The translations under genes were made by a program, and so were the position numbers. Source: Bacteroidota bacterium (GTDB lineage Bacteria > Bacteroidota > Bacteroidia > Chitinophagales > Chitinophagaceae). From it: 64,000 nucleotides of DNA. Within the stretch, counting starts at the first letter, position 1; the number at the start of each line of letters is the position of its first letter. Location of the stretch: positions 310,001 to 374,000 of the forward strand of contig JADJZY010000034.1 in the NCBI GenBank assembly GCA_016715505.1, given 5' to 3'. Below, one piece after another: positions 1 through 9,900 of this stretch. The notes beneath the pieces were generated by a model. The model made no database searches and was not told the DNA's origin. It was given only the letters and a program-made list of their open reading frames with translations.

Positions 1-2340
1 AACTTAAATTTAATCCCAATAATGTCGGTTCTGTAATCGTTGTTACAATACTCGAAGTACAATTGTTCGCATCCTGAATCGTAATTGTATAAGTGCCTGC
101 AACAACATTAAAGGTATTACTACTTTGGTAGCCTCCATTATTTAGTTGATATTGATAAGCGCCTGTTCCTCCTGTTCCGCTTGCTGTTATTTGAGATGTT
201 CCACCTTGACATAAGATGGCCGTTGATGATGCCGTCACACTCAGTACAGAGGGCTCTGTGACAACCACAATACTGCTCACCGAACAGCCTGCGGCATCCG
301 TTGCACTTAAGGTATAGGTACCGGCTATCAGATTATTAAATTGACCGATTGTGTTTGTTGTTCCTCCGGGTAATATGCCATAGGTCAATTGACCGGTTCC
401 TCCACTTGCTGTGATACTGATGCTGCCATTGTTTTGTCCATGACATAATACCGAGACAATCGCAGGAGCATTCATCGTAGGGGCATTCGGGGTGATGATT
501 TGAATACTGCTTTGTGATGTACAGCCATTTAAATCAGTAACTGTAACTGTATAGGTTCCCGCTCCTAATCCGCTAAAAATATTGGATGATTGCTGCGCAC
601 CTCCATTCAAACTATATTGATACGTCGTTGTACCTCCACTCGCTGTTACGGTCAGCACCGCATCATTGCCGGGTACACAAGTGGGTATCGTGCTGCTTAA
701 ATTGGTGATTTGTAAGAGAGTTGGTTGGGTGATGTTGATGACGCTACTCGCAGTACAACCATTTGCATCCTGAGTACTGATGGTATATGTCCCTACCCCA
801 ACAGTAAATGTATTCCCGCTCTGATATGCTGCTCCATTCAAACTATATTGATAGGCCGTTGTACCTCCATTTGCTGTTGCGGTGATGGTACTTTGTCCGC
901 CGTTACACAATATCGCCGTCGAACTTAAATTTAATCCCAATAATGTCGGTTCTGTAATCGTTGTTACCGTACTCGAAGTACAATTGTTCGCATCCTGAAT
1001 CGTAATTGTATAAGTGCCTGCAACAACATTAAAGGTATTACTACTTTGGTAGCCTCCATTGTTTAGTTGATATTGATAAGCGCCTGTTCCTCCTGTTCCG
1101 CTTGCTGTTATTTGAGATGTTCCACCTTGACATAAGATGGCCGTTGATGATGCCGTCACACTCAGTACCGGGGGCTCTGTAACCAGAATAGTTGTAGAAG
1201 CCGTGCAGTTATTCGCATCCTTCGCAGTAATGGTATAGGAACCTGCAACAATATTATACGTATTCCCTGATTGGTAAGCGCCGTTGTTTAAACTATATTG
1301 AATCACTCCGGTTCCACCTATAGCACTTAATGTCAATAATGTTGAACCCGCATAACATGGAATTGGATTAAATACCGATGAAATAGTTAGAATAGGTGGC
1401 TGCGAAATAGTTATCACGCTGCTATTTGAACATGCGTATAAATCAGAAACAGTGACCGTATAAGTTCCTGCGCCTACTGTAAACACATTCGAACCTTGTA
1501 AAGGACCATTATTTAATTGGTATTGATATGCAGGGGAGCCTCCTCCTCCGGTTGCCGATATATTTGTTGTTCCATTATTACAAAGAATCGTACCGCTACT
1601 AAGCGACAAATTAATGGCCGGAGGTTCAGTAATCGTCACAACAGAATTCGTGCTACAATTATTCACATCACTTACCGTTACTGTATAGGTACCAGCGCCG
1701 AGCGAAAATGTATTTCCGGATTGTAAAGGTCCATTATTGATTCCATAAAAATAGGGGCTTGTGCCTCCGCTGCCATTCACTGTCAATGTACTTTGACCAC
1801 CAAAACAACTCACAGGGGTAAAAGAAGTACTTATTCCTACCGCAGTAGGCGAGGTAATGTTCAAAACTGACGACGCCGTGCAATTATTTCCATCGGTAAC
1901 TGAAACAGTATATGTACCTGCTGAAACGGAATAACTATTATTTCCCTGCAAAGGACCTCCATTCAATTGGAATTGATAGTTTAATGTCCCACCGGAAACG
2001 GATGCACTCAAAGTGGTGGTGGCTCCCAAACATGGAATCGGTGGTGCCGACAAATTCACTTGCAATGAAGCAGGCTGTGAAATAGTTACAGTGGTTGATG
2101 CGGTACAATTATTTCCATCTGTTGCTGTAACGGTATAAACTTGTGCAATCAATCCCGTGAAATTTCCTGCAAGCGTTTGCGTAGCTGCCGGAATAATTCC
2201 ATAAGTAATTGGGGCAACCCCATTGGCTGAAATACTTAAACTCCCATCATTGCCACCAGAACAAGAAACAGCATTGATGACTGGAGTATTAAATGTTGTT
2301 AAAGGCGCCGGAGATAAACTTACGACGCTTGTGGCTGTAC
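1..2340 (-). repeat. Tandem array of SprB-type repeat units (~225 bp each)
   Basis: About eleven diverged units recur at roughly 225-bp spacing. On the plus strand their boundaries lie near 27, 248, 489, 723, 948, 1172, 1396, 1620, 1846, 2071 and 2309. They are recognised by the recurring plus-strand string around 'gtacaattgttcgcatcctg' and its variants, which encodes the DANNCTS turn. The array lies entirely inside the adhesin gene and keeps its reading frame throughout. Confidence 0.85.
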
Positions 2341-3472
2341 ATGAACCGGCATCACTCACAGTGAGCGTATAAGCCGTTTGAGTGAGGTTGGTAAACACAC
2401 CAGTACTATTGGAAGCTCCACTTGGTTGCAAGGTGTACGTTAAAGGATTGACCGTATTGGCTGTACTGACCGATGTGATTGAAGCACCTGCCGCACAAGA
2501 TCCTGCGGCTGTATTTACAGTTGTAATGGATGGCACAGTGCATGTTCCAGGTATAGTAACTGCAGTGCGAGGCAAACAAGTTGTTGAACCAGCAGGACAA
2601 CAAGATGCATAAAGAGTTTGACCACCTGGACAAGTTGAACCAGCAGGATCATAAATAAAAGGAGAGCCGCTACCAACCTGAGTACCACCTGTGGCAGCAG
2701 TCCACCAAGTGACCGTACCATTGTTGTTACAAGGCCCTGTCAAGGTAGAGGTATAATTTAATGAGCCTCCGGTGCATGACCGAACAGGTGCTGAAGCAGA
2801 AGGAACAACCACTGGACCACAAGGCACTACATTGATATTAAAACTAACGGTATGGCTGGTAAAATTATTGACGTCATAACAACCTGTTCCACCATCACTT
2901 TGTGCCGTCAGGGTAAAAGTCTCTGTAGTTGTCGTCAAAGTTGAATTACAAAAAGTCATGTAAAAACTTATCGAAAATGCATTGCTGCAATTCAAGGTCG
3001 ACGCGCCCCAGTTATTACAAGGATTTCCATCATTCGCTGTTGCACCGGGGCAACAGGAGTTCCCAGCAGAGGCATCATAATAGAACCCGGGACCTGCCGT
3101 AATTCCTACAGGACATAAGCCGGTACATCCTGCATTATAAGTGATAAATCCAGGAGGCAGGGAAATGCCCGAAACAGTAAAACCCGCATTTGCCGGAAAA
3201 AACACAGAATGTATCCATTCCGCATTTTGTTGCTCCCATTTTAGATTAGAAATACTAACCAACAATGTGGTTGTTCCACACGGATCTGTGCAGACCAGAT
3301 TACCGTTGGTAACAGAGGTGCCTGAACCACTGCTAAAAGAAGCCGTAACGATAGGCACAGAATTGCTGCATGTTGATAACAAACCTGTCCTGACAACATT
3401 GGTCACATTCAGTGTTTGTCCACTTAATCCGGCTGCCCAAAATAAACTTAACAATAATAAAAAAATCCTCAT
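1..3472 (-). CDS. SprB-repeat cell-surface adhesin, C-terminus beyond window
   Basis: The frame is open from ATG at 3472 to the window edge, giving at least 1157 residues. It starts with a signal peptide (MRIFLLLLSLFWAAGLSGQT). About 370 non-repetitive, cysteine-containing residues follow, with several CC and CxxxC clusters. From about residue 378 there are at least ten SprB-type units of about 75 residues. Each has a GGT-xxYQYSLNGGxYQ core, an AGTYTITIQDANNC-like end and one Cys at either side. SprB repeats are known from gliding adhesins and other large T9SS-secreted surface proteins, so surface exposure is inferred. The expected sorting domain would lie outside the window. The start overlaps the stop of the upstream gene (ATGA), so the two are probably translated together. 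Exact ligand unknown. Confidence 0.88.
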   Translation of the reverse strand, partial: MRIFLLLLSLFWAAGLSGQTLNVTNVVRTGLLSTCSNSVPIVTASFSSGSGTSVTNGNLVCTDPCGTTTLLVSISNLKWEQQNAEWIHSVFFPANAGFTVSGISLPPGFITYNAGCTGLCPVGITAGPGFYYDASAGNSCCPGATANDGNPCNNWGASTLNCSNAFSISFYMTFCNSTLTTTTETFTLTAQSDGGTGCYDVNNFTSHTVSFNINVVPCGPVVVPSASAPVRSCTGGSLNYTSTLTGPCNNNGTVTWWTAATGGTQVGSGSPFIYDPAGSTCPGGQTLYASCCPAGSTTCLPRTAVTIPGTCTVPSITTVNTAAGSCAAGASITSVSTANTVNPLTYTLQPSGASNSTGVFTNLTQTAYTLTVSDAGSCTATSVVSLSPAPLTTFNTPVINAVSCSGGNDGSLSISANGVAPITYGIIPAATQTLAGNFTGLIAQVYTVTATDGNNCTASTTVTISQPASLQVNLSAPPIPCLGATTTLSASVSGGTLNYQFQLNGGPLQGNNSYSVSAGTYTVSVTDGNNCTASSVLNITSPTAVGISTSFTPVSCFGGQSTLTVNGSGGTSPYFYGINNGPLQSGNTFSLGAGTYTVTVSDVNNCSTNSVVTITEPPAINLSLSSGTILCNNGTTNISATGGGGSPAYQYQLNNGPLQGSNVFTVGAGTYTVTVSDLYACSNSSVITISQPPILTISSVFNPIPCYAGSTLLTLSAIGGTGVIQYSLNNGAYQSGNTYNIVAGSYTITAKDANNCTASTTILVTEPPVLSVTASSTAILCQGGTSQITASGTGGTGAYQYQLNNGGYQSSNTFNVVAGTYTITIQDANNCTSSTVTTITEPTLLGLNLSSTAILCNGGQSTITATANGGTTAYQYSLNGAAYQSGNTFTVGVGTYTISTQDANGCTASSVINITQPTLLQITNLSSTIPTCVPGNDAVLTVTASGGTTTYQYSLNGGAQQSSNIFSGLGAGTYTVTVTDLNGCTSQSSIQIITPNAPTMNAPAIVSVLCHGQNNGSISITASGGTGQLTYGILPGGTTNTIGQFNNLIAGTYTLSATDAAGCSVSSIVVVTEPSVLSVTASSTAILCQGGTSQITASGTGGTGAYQYQLNNGGYQSSNTFNVVAGTYTITIQDANNCTSSIVTTITEPTLLGLNLS
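922..1167. repeat. Near-identical copy of bases 1-246 (offset 921 bp)
   Basis: Bases 922-1167 repeat bases 1-246 with only a few substitutions (for example acaatactcg against accgtactcg). The offset of 921 bp is 307 codons, about four SprB units. The identity is far above that between neighbouring units, so a four-unit block seems to have been duplicated recently or homogenised. The block may continue to the left of the window. Confidence 0.85.
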
Positions 3473-3846
3473 CTGCTCACTTTTTTGAGTAATACACTTA
3501 ACTGTTCTTGAATCATAGATAACGGCATCAACACTTCATCTGAATATGTACGGATTAAATATTGACAAAAACGAATGCGATCAGGTTCGGAAATTTCTGA
3601 ATTATAAATAACCCTGAAAACAGAGAACATCTTTCGAGCCACTCCGGTTTTCTGACCTTGAGATTCAAAATGACTGAAAAAACGAATGGAATCAGCCGAT
3701 AAAACAGGGCTTTGAGCACTTGAATTAATCCATTGTTGAATGGTTTTCATGTCCTGCTCCTGCTGGCCAAATACCTGCTGTGCAGACATGCCGGTGCTTG
3801 TGGCTAATAGAAATAGCCCAAGAAATAATTGTAAAATAAACTTCAT
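3469..3846 (-). CDS. Small secreted protein upstream of the adhesin
   Basis: This is a 125-residue protein with a clear signal peptide (MKFILQLFLGLFLLATSTG, cleavage near MSAQQ). The mature part is short, helical-looking and without cysteines. I do not recognise the family. Its TGA stop overlaps the adhesin ATG, so the two form one translationally coupled unit on the minus strand. The small protein may be a secretion or assembly partner of the adhesin, but only the gene arrangement supports that. Confidence 0.7.
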   Translation of the reverse strand: MKFILQLFLGLFLLATSTGMSAQQVFGQQEQDMKTIQQWINSSAQSPVLSADSIRFFSHFESQGQKTGVARKMFSVFRVIYNSEISEPDRIRFCQYLIRTYSDEVLMPLSMIQEQLSVLLKKVSR

Positions 3847-4111
3847 GCAAGGTGTGTTTTTTCAATAATATCTCTGTTTTCAAACAAAATGAATGAGAAT
3901 CGCCCCCGTAAGGAGGCAAATAGTAGGTTTCGGGCGTGAAGATACAAAAAATTACCATGCTTAAAAGGATAGCGCACAGCAAATTCACCTACTTAAGTCA
4001 GTGAATTGTCATTTTTTTCCAGCCAATTTTGACCGTTTGATTCAATTTTCTTCTCTCTAACACAAATCGATGTTGAAGAAATCGCTTTTTTGAGGCATCT
4101 TGCACACCTGC

Positions 4112-5248
4112 ATGTTGGCATTTTTTTTAAGTATTTCCATTTTTTTAACGTTGGCCTATGCCACCCTCATCGCTTATTATTATCGAGGTTGGCGCGACAG
4201 TGCAGAAATCTTCACTGAAAAAGAAAGATTGCCCTCTACCTTAGTGAGCATCATTATACCCGCACGAAACGAAGCACACAATTTACCCATTTTACTTAAA
4301 GCCATCCTTTCGCAATACTATCCATCTCATTTAATGGAGATTATTGTTGTGGATGACCATTCAAGGGATGAAACCGCAGAAATAGCCCGATCTTACCCCG
4401 GTGTTATTTGTATCGAACTAGCTCAACTCCCTGGCTTTGCTGTTTTAAATTCCTATAAAAAAAAGGCGATTGAAACGGGCATCCGACAAAGTAAGGGTTC
4501 AATGATACTGACCACAGATGCAGATTGCATCCCCGGCCCCTATTGGATTTTAAGCATGGTAGAATATTTCGAAAAAAAGAATGCTGTAATGATCGCTGGT
4601 CCGGTTGCTTTCACCAATCGTGGAAACTGGTTTGAGCACTTTCAATCGCTTGATTTTTTAACCATGCAAGGGATTACAGCCGCGGTATTGCATTTTAAAT
4701 CCGGCACGATGTGTAATGGCGCGAATTTGGCTTATAAAAAATCGGCTTTCGAGCAGGTCGGTGGATTTCAGGGAATAGATGATATTGCCAGTGGCGATGA
4801 TATGCTCCTGATGTTCAAAATTGAACAAGCCTTTCCCGGACAAATCGCTTATCTAAAAAACAAAGATGCCATCGTTCTCACAAGTCCAATGCCTGATTTT
4901 CGTTCATTCATCGAACAACGGATTCGTTGGGCTTCAAAGGCTACAAAATTCGAAGACAAACGAATTTTCGCCGTTTTGCTGATGGTGTATTTTTATAATT
5001 TCCATTTTATTTTAGGCACTCTCCTCTGTTTATTTTACCCCGTTTATGGCTTGTATATTTTGATCGCTTTGGTCATCAAAATTTTGGTGGAGAGTCTTTT
5101 GGTGAATACCCTCACCTCTTTTTTTAATAAGCGAAATGAACGTAAGTTTTTTTCTATCTTGCAACTCATTCATATTCCTTATATCGTTGTCTCAGGCCTC
5201 CTCGGACAATTCGGTTCTTATCATTGGAAAGGTCGAAAAGTTAAATAA
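4112..5248 (+). CDS. Membrane-associated family 2 glycosyltransferase
   Basis: The protein has an N-terminal membrane segment, then a GT-A fold opening with VSIIIPARNE. The acidic motifs VVDDHS and TTDADC (DxD-type metal/nucleotide-sugar binding) follow, then GDD and QRIRW (the Q-x-x-R-W motif of processive family 2 enzymes). Two or more hydrophobic segments close the protein, as in membrane-bound polysaccharide or glycolipid synthases. Substrate cannot be read from sequence. ATG 4112 is chosen because it leads directly into the membrane segment; a TTG at 4100 is in frame. The permease gene begins one base after the stop, so the two are co-transcribed. Confidence 0.85.
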   Translation: MLAFFLSISIFLTLAYATLIAYYYRGWRDSAEIFTEKERLPSTLVSIIIPARNEAHNLPILLKAILSQYYPSHLMEIIVVDDHSRDETAEIARSYPGVICIELAQLPGFAVLNSYKKKAIETGIRQSKGSMILTTDADCIPGPYWILSMVEYFEKKNAVMIAGPVAFTNRGNWFEHFQSLDFLTMQGITAAVLHFKSGTMCNGANLAYKKSAFEQVGGFQGIDDIASGDDMLLMFKIEQAFPGQIAYLKNKDAIVLTSPMPDFRSFIEQRIRWASKATKFEDKRIFAVLLMVYFYNFHFILGTLLCLFYPVYGLYILIALVIKILVESLLVNTLTSFFNKRNERKFFSILQLIHIPYIVVSGLLGQFGSYHWKGRKVK

Positions 5249-5249
5249 G

Positions 5250-6341
5250 ATGTCTGGCATTGCACATACCCGTTTTTGGAAAAGATTCCGCAAAAATAAA
5301 CTCGCTTTATTGGCACTTTTTTTCATTGCTTTATTAGTCATCATTGCGCTGTTTGCTTATGTATTCAGTCCAGATAGCAGCAAAGACACCAATCGTATTA
5401 CACTCGAAATTCAAGCCAAATCGCCCGGATTTTCTTGTTACTTTTTTTCAAAAAATGCCGGCATTCAAAATCCACAATCCAAATTTTCACATTATTTCAA
5501 TGGTTATGAAATCAAAGACGAATGGATTCCAGTTCGCTCATGGTCATGGAAAAGCGATTCATTGATTCTCCAAAAAATCATTGATGAACAAATTACAGAA
5601 AATGTCTCCTTTCATCTGCCTGATGTAAAAAATCAAAAGTTTTACGAAGAGACCCATTTACGTCAACAAAGGTTTTTATTGGGGACAGACAATTTCGGAA
5701 GAGATGTTTTGTCACGATTGCTGATTGGCAGTCGGGTCAGCTTAAGTGTTGGACTCATTGCCGTTCTGATATCCATGAGTATCGGTATCTTTTTAGGGGC
5801 TGTAAGTGGCTATTTTGGTGGCTGGACAGACCAACTCATCACCTGGTTCATCAACGTGATTTGGGCCATCCCTACCCTTTTATTGGTATTCGCAATCACC
5901 TTTGCATTGGGCAAAGGATTTTGGCAAATTTTTATTGCTGTGGGATTAACCATGTGGGTCGGTACTGCACGCCTTATTCGGGGACAAGTTCTATCCATTA
6001 AAGAATTGGATTATGTGAAAGCGGCGCGTACCATGGGTTTTTCTTCCGCTCGTATCATTTTCCGGCATATACTGCCAAATGTTTTGGGTCCAACTTTAGT
6101 GATGGCTGCGGCCAATTTTGCAACGGCAATTTTAATAGAAGCGGGATTGAGTTTTTTAGGAATTGGGGTTCAACCTCCAACAGCATCCTGGGGGCTGATG
6201 ATCAAGGAAAATTATCACTTTATTATCACCAATCGGCCTATGTTGGCTATCGTTCCCGGCTTTGCCATAATGCTTACCGTTTTGGCTTTTAATATTCTCG
6301 GCAATGCGCTGAGAGATGCATTGGATGTGAAATCGAAATAA
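5250..6341 (+). CDS. OppC/DppC-type peptide ABC transporter permease
   Basis: The protein has 363 residues. One transmembrane helix near the N-terminus (about residues 15-37) is followed by a loop of about 110 residues, then the conserved entry LGTDNFGRDVLSR. Five further helices carry the EAA loop (ELDYVKAARTMGFSSARIIF...LPN) that contacts the ATPase, and the protein ends DALDVKSK. This is the classic permease domain of oligo/dipeptide importers, inner membrane. ATG 5250 is preferred over the upstream in-frame ATG at 5136, which lies inside the glycosyltransferase gene. The matching OppB, ATPase and binding protein are not in the window, which is common in Bacteroidota where Opp genes are scattered. 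Confidence 0.92.
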   Translation: MSGIAHTRFWKRFRKNKLALLALFFIALLVIIALFAYVFSPDSSKDTNRITLEIQAKSPGFSCYFFSKNAGIQNPQSKFSHYFNGYEIKDEWIPVRSWSWKSDSLILQKIIDEQITENVSFHLPDVKNQKFYEETHLRQQRFLLGTDNFGRDVLSRLLIGSRVSLSVGLIAVLISMSIGIFLGAVSGYFGGWTDQLITWFINVIWAIPTLLLVFAITFALGKGFWQIFIAVGLTMWVGTARLIRGQVLSIKELDYVKAARTMGFSSARIIFRHILPNVLGPTLVMAAANFATAILIEAGLSFLGIGVQPPTASWGLMIKENYHFIITNRPMLAIVPGFAIMLTVLAFNILGNALRDALDVKSK

Positions 6342-6373
6342 GGTGTGAATGGAAAATTCGGTAATGGCCGTTA

Positions 6374-6586
6374 TCAGATAGTCTCTTTGTAGCTTTTGTA
6401 CCATCGGTAAGCCAAAAAGCCCATAAAAATCAAGGGCATAAAAGCTAAATAGATAATTCCGCCATTTAAACCCTTAGCCGCCTTATCGCCTAACGTTGAA
6501 GCCGTTTTTGTACAAATGGCACATTGTGAAAATCCCTGTAAGGAAATCAAAACAAGTAGCGACAAGCTAAATATTTTCCGAAGCAT
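6374..6586 (-). CDS. Small conserved membrane protein with CxxC after the signal segment
   Basis: A protein of about 70 residues: hydrophobic N-terminus MLRKIFSLSLLVLISLQGFSQ, then CAIC, a short polar stretch (GDKAAKGLNGG), and one transmembrane helix ending AYRWYKSY. Small proteins of this layout (Cys pair, Lys/Ala-Gly-Leu-Asn, membrane helix) are widespread in Bacteroidota without known function. The start at 6586 is supported by a promoter match 3 bases upstream; an in-frame ATG at 6607 lies inside that promoter. It converges on the permease gene. Confidence 0.75.
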   Translation of the reverse strand: MLRKIFSLSLLVLISLQGFSQCAICTKTASTLGDKAAKGLNGGIIYLAFMPLIFMGFLAYRWYKSYKETI

Positions 6587-6589
6587 AAG

Positions 6590-6620
6590 CAAAGTTGGAT
6601 TTTCCAAGCCGATTGACCAA
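6590..6620 (-). promoter_or_regulatory. Promoter TTG-N20-CAACTTTG for the small membrane protein
   Basis: On the minus strand TTG (6620-6618) is followed by exactly 20 bases and then CAACTTTG (6597-6590), one mismatch from TAnnTTTG. Only three bases separate the box from the ATG at 6586, so the transcript should be leaderless or nearly so. Confidence 0.55.
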
Positions 6621-6956
6621 AATTAATTCGACCAAAATTCTATAGATTTTTCAAATAGATATGGTCATCACACAATCGCTGTCAACCCTCGTTATGTAAC
6701 AATAAAACTGCAATCTTGGCTAAATTCAGCGCATTGTCTAAATTTTAAATGGGGTTGTCTTTCGCTCATTTGAAGTATACTATTATACCCCTTGAACTAT
6801 AAAAGGCTCCTTTTCTTAATAGCTTCAGTGGAGGCAAATCCCCTTTAATGTCCATTCGCCTATTTCGCAATAAAAGTTTTCCAATCATCAATCACCGGCT
6901 TGCATCATCCTCCAACCTGAAAAAAGATGATTTTATGAGATACTCTCTGAGAAGCT
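6621..6956. other. Intergenic region, nothing recognised
   Basis: This 336-bp AT-rich stretch lies between the divergent small membrane protein and the SNF2 gene. I see no tRNA, credible ORF or strong hairpin. A short ATG-started frame (6935, nine codons) runs into the presumed start of the helicase gene and could be the true N-terminus if a base has been lost there. Confidence 0.5.
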
Positions 6957-9900
6957 TTGAATAAAGAAGCAGAAAGTGAGGCAATTTCCTTAATTTCGCA
7001 AATTGCCCTTTTCAGAACGGGGCTGTGTTCAGGAAGTTTGTCGCACATCATCAAACATATCTATAATTATGCCTCCGACGAAGTTGTTCGACGAGGGAAA
7101 CGTATCTTTTTAACACAAGGTGTAAAATTTTTGCGCAAAGATGAATTAAGTGGTCAACTTCATTTCAAAGTTCGCAACGATCAATACCACAATCATTACA
7201 ATGTTGCCATCTCGAAATATCAGGATGAACAAACCCTGACCGCCCGCTGCCAATGCCCTTATAACATGGGCGAAATATGCCGTCATGAGGCAGCAGCCCT
7301 TTTTCATTTGAATGACATGCTTTTGAATCAGGAACTGGATCAGGAGCAAGCCCGGTTTAATCAGGCCCATACCATGATTCGGATGAGGAGCATTGACCTG
7401 AAGCATTTAAGGCTTTTTACTTCCAATGCCCTTTTCGAAGAAGCCGAAAAAATCCAAAGCCATCACAAGGTAGAAATTTCACATTCTGCCAATGAAAAAG
7501 TAGAAGCCTTAATAACAGTGGGACAAGAAACTTTCTCGGTGAAATTGCAACGGAATGATGACAAATCTTTCGATACTTCTTGTACCTGCGAGGAGCACCG
7601 ACACCCTTTGTGTCCGCATAAGACAGCACTCTTTTTACAATTATTACATGCTTCGGGCCCAAACTTTTTTGATTCTATTCGAAACTGGGATCATCAAAAA
7701 AATAAACTACTCGGCCTTTATGGTTATTCCCTGAGCGATGACCTCAGTGGAAAATTTGATTTTTATTACCAGGATGGAAAACCCTTTCTCAAAGTATTGG
7801 ACCAAAGCATTAAAAAAGTGCAGGCTCAACCTTTAGGGATGGACAAACCTGCTACGAATCAGGTGGTTGGTCCGCAGGATTACAATAAACGTTTAGGCCT
7901 CATCATTCATTTACAGGAAAAACAGTATCCTTTTTTTGGGATTGATTTGGTTGAAGGTGATCTCGCCGAACACCAATCTGCTTTCAGCGGTCAGATACAA
8001 AAACTGGATACAGGCAAATATATCAACCCTGAAAAATATCCGCTCGAAGACCGCGAACTGATTAATATGGTTCGCAAAATTCAACGTGCGGAATTTAGTA
8101 AACATATTGCGCGAAATTCGCCCTTTGGAGATATCTGGGAAAACATCATTACCCAGGATGCCGATCAACCTGATCAGGAATCCCTCAAACTGATTTTTGA
8201 TTACCTCCATCCGAAACTCTTACGGATGTTTAACCAACTCAGCCCGGCAACACCCCTGTATTTTCTGCCGAATGGCCTACCCTACCGAACAAGTAGCTTA
8301 AAAGAAATTAAATACTTACATCATAATCTGTATCCGAATATTCATATACGCCGAAATCCGGATTATATGGGCGTTGACATTTCGCTAATTTATGATGATG
8401 CTTCTTTCTTACCGGAAGAAAATGCCCTCCAAAATCATTTGCTCTACTTACATGGGAATCTGCTTTTGCTCATTCACAAACCCGGCGATGCGGCTCGATT
8501 GGCAGATCTTAGTAAAAAAACAGAAATCCCCTGAATGAATGGAGTCAATATCTTCATCATCATATTGTTCCTATCAGCAAACTTTATGACATCACATTTG
8601 ATGAAGGCCTGGTAGAATATCACGACGAAAGCACGCCCAAAACCGTGGTTTATATCAGCGAACAAAACAACTACTTCATAATCAAACCAATGTTTCGATA
8701 TGGTCAAACTGAAGTGGAAATCAGCGCTGAAAATCATATCTTTGACGAAGATCAGGGCAAGCTGGTTTATATGAAACGCAATAAGGCCCACGAACAGGTT
8801 TTTATTGATTGGATCAATGAATTACATCCTCATTTACGCAAGCCGGAATACGAAAGTCATTTTGCCTTGCATGGCAAATATGTGTTTAGTCAAAATTGGT
8901 TTTTTCAATTTTTCGATAAAATGAAAGAAGCCGATGTAGATGTTTTTGGTTATGAAAATCTCAAAAATTTCCGCATCAACAAATCCAAACCCAATACCTC
9001 GGTTCATATTTCTTCGAATCTGGATTGGTTTGACACCGAAATTGAAGTCAACTTTGATGGGCTGGGAGTAGATGTGAGCGATATTCAAAAGGCCCTCTCT
9101 CTCAAACAAAACTATGTTGCCCTGGGTGATGGCAGTATCGGAATCCTCCCTGAAGAATGGTTGAAGAAGTTTTCACTACTCTTTAAAATGGCAGATACTC
9201 AAGGTAAAAAATTACGCGTCAGTAAATTTAACTTTAGTGTCATCGATGAAATGATGGATTTAATTTCTGATCAGGACATCATTAAAGAACTGGATGAGAA
9301 AAAGAAATTATTGTTGAACGAAAATCCTGAAAACCACAGCGACATTGCCATTCCCGAAGAAATCAATGCGGTGTTGCGCCCTTATCAGGTGGCGGGCTTT
9401 CAATGGTTGGCCTATTTGGAAAAAGTTAAATGGGGCGGTTTATTGGCCGATGATATGGGATTGGGAAAAACAGTTCAAACTTTGACTTTTTTACAATACT
9501 ATAAAAGCAAAAATCAAGGTATTCATGCCCTCGTTATTTGCCCTACTTCTTTGCTTTATAACTGGGAAAATGAAATTCGCAAATTCGCACCTCAACTGAG
9601 CTATCTGATTCACCATGGATCTTCACGAACTTTAAAGTACACAGAACTTTCGGGGTATGATATCATTATTTCCACCTATGGTACACTCCGAAGCGATGCA
9701 GAATTGTTCGCAAAAAACGAAGTAGATTATATTGTTTTAGACGAATCACAAACGATCAAAAACCCGAATAGTAAAGTTGCTAAAGCAGCTCAATTTATAC
9801 CAGCCCGAAACCGCATTGCATTGAGTGGTACACCCATGCAAAACAATACTTTTGACCTCTATTCACAAATGAATTTCCTGAATCCGGGTATGCTGGGAAA

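Noticed and set aside
1..2340. CRISPR array
   Set aside because: The repeats are long (about 225 bp), diverged and coding; there are no short identical repeats with unique spacers and no cas genes.
725..3488. Short open frames on the plus strand and in other minus frames across the adhesin (for example 725-928, 1517-1726, 2382-2612, 3141-3488)
   Set aside because: They are antisense or out-of-frame shadows of the long SprB-repeat gene, whose frame is open from 3472 to 1 and gives a sensible protein.
8514..8534. Programmed ribosomal frameshift in the SNF2 gene
   Set aside because: There is no slippery heptamer with a downstream structure that I can see, and similar one-base shifts occur in many unrelated housekeeping genes here, so sequence error is more likely.
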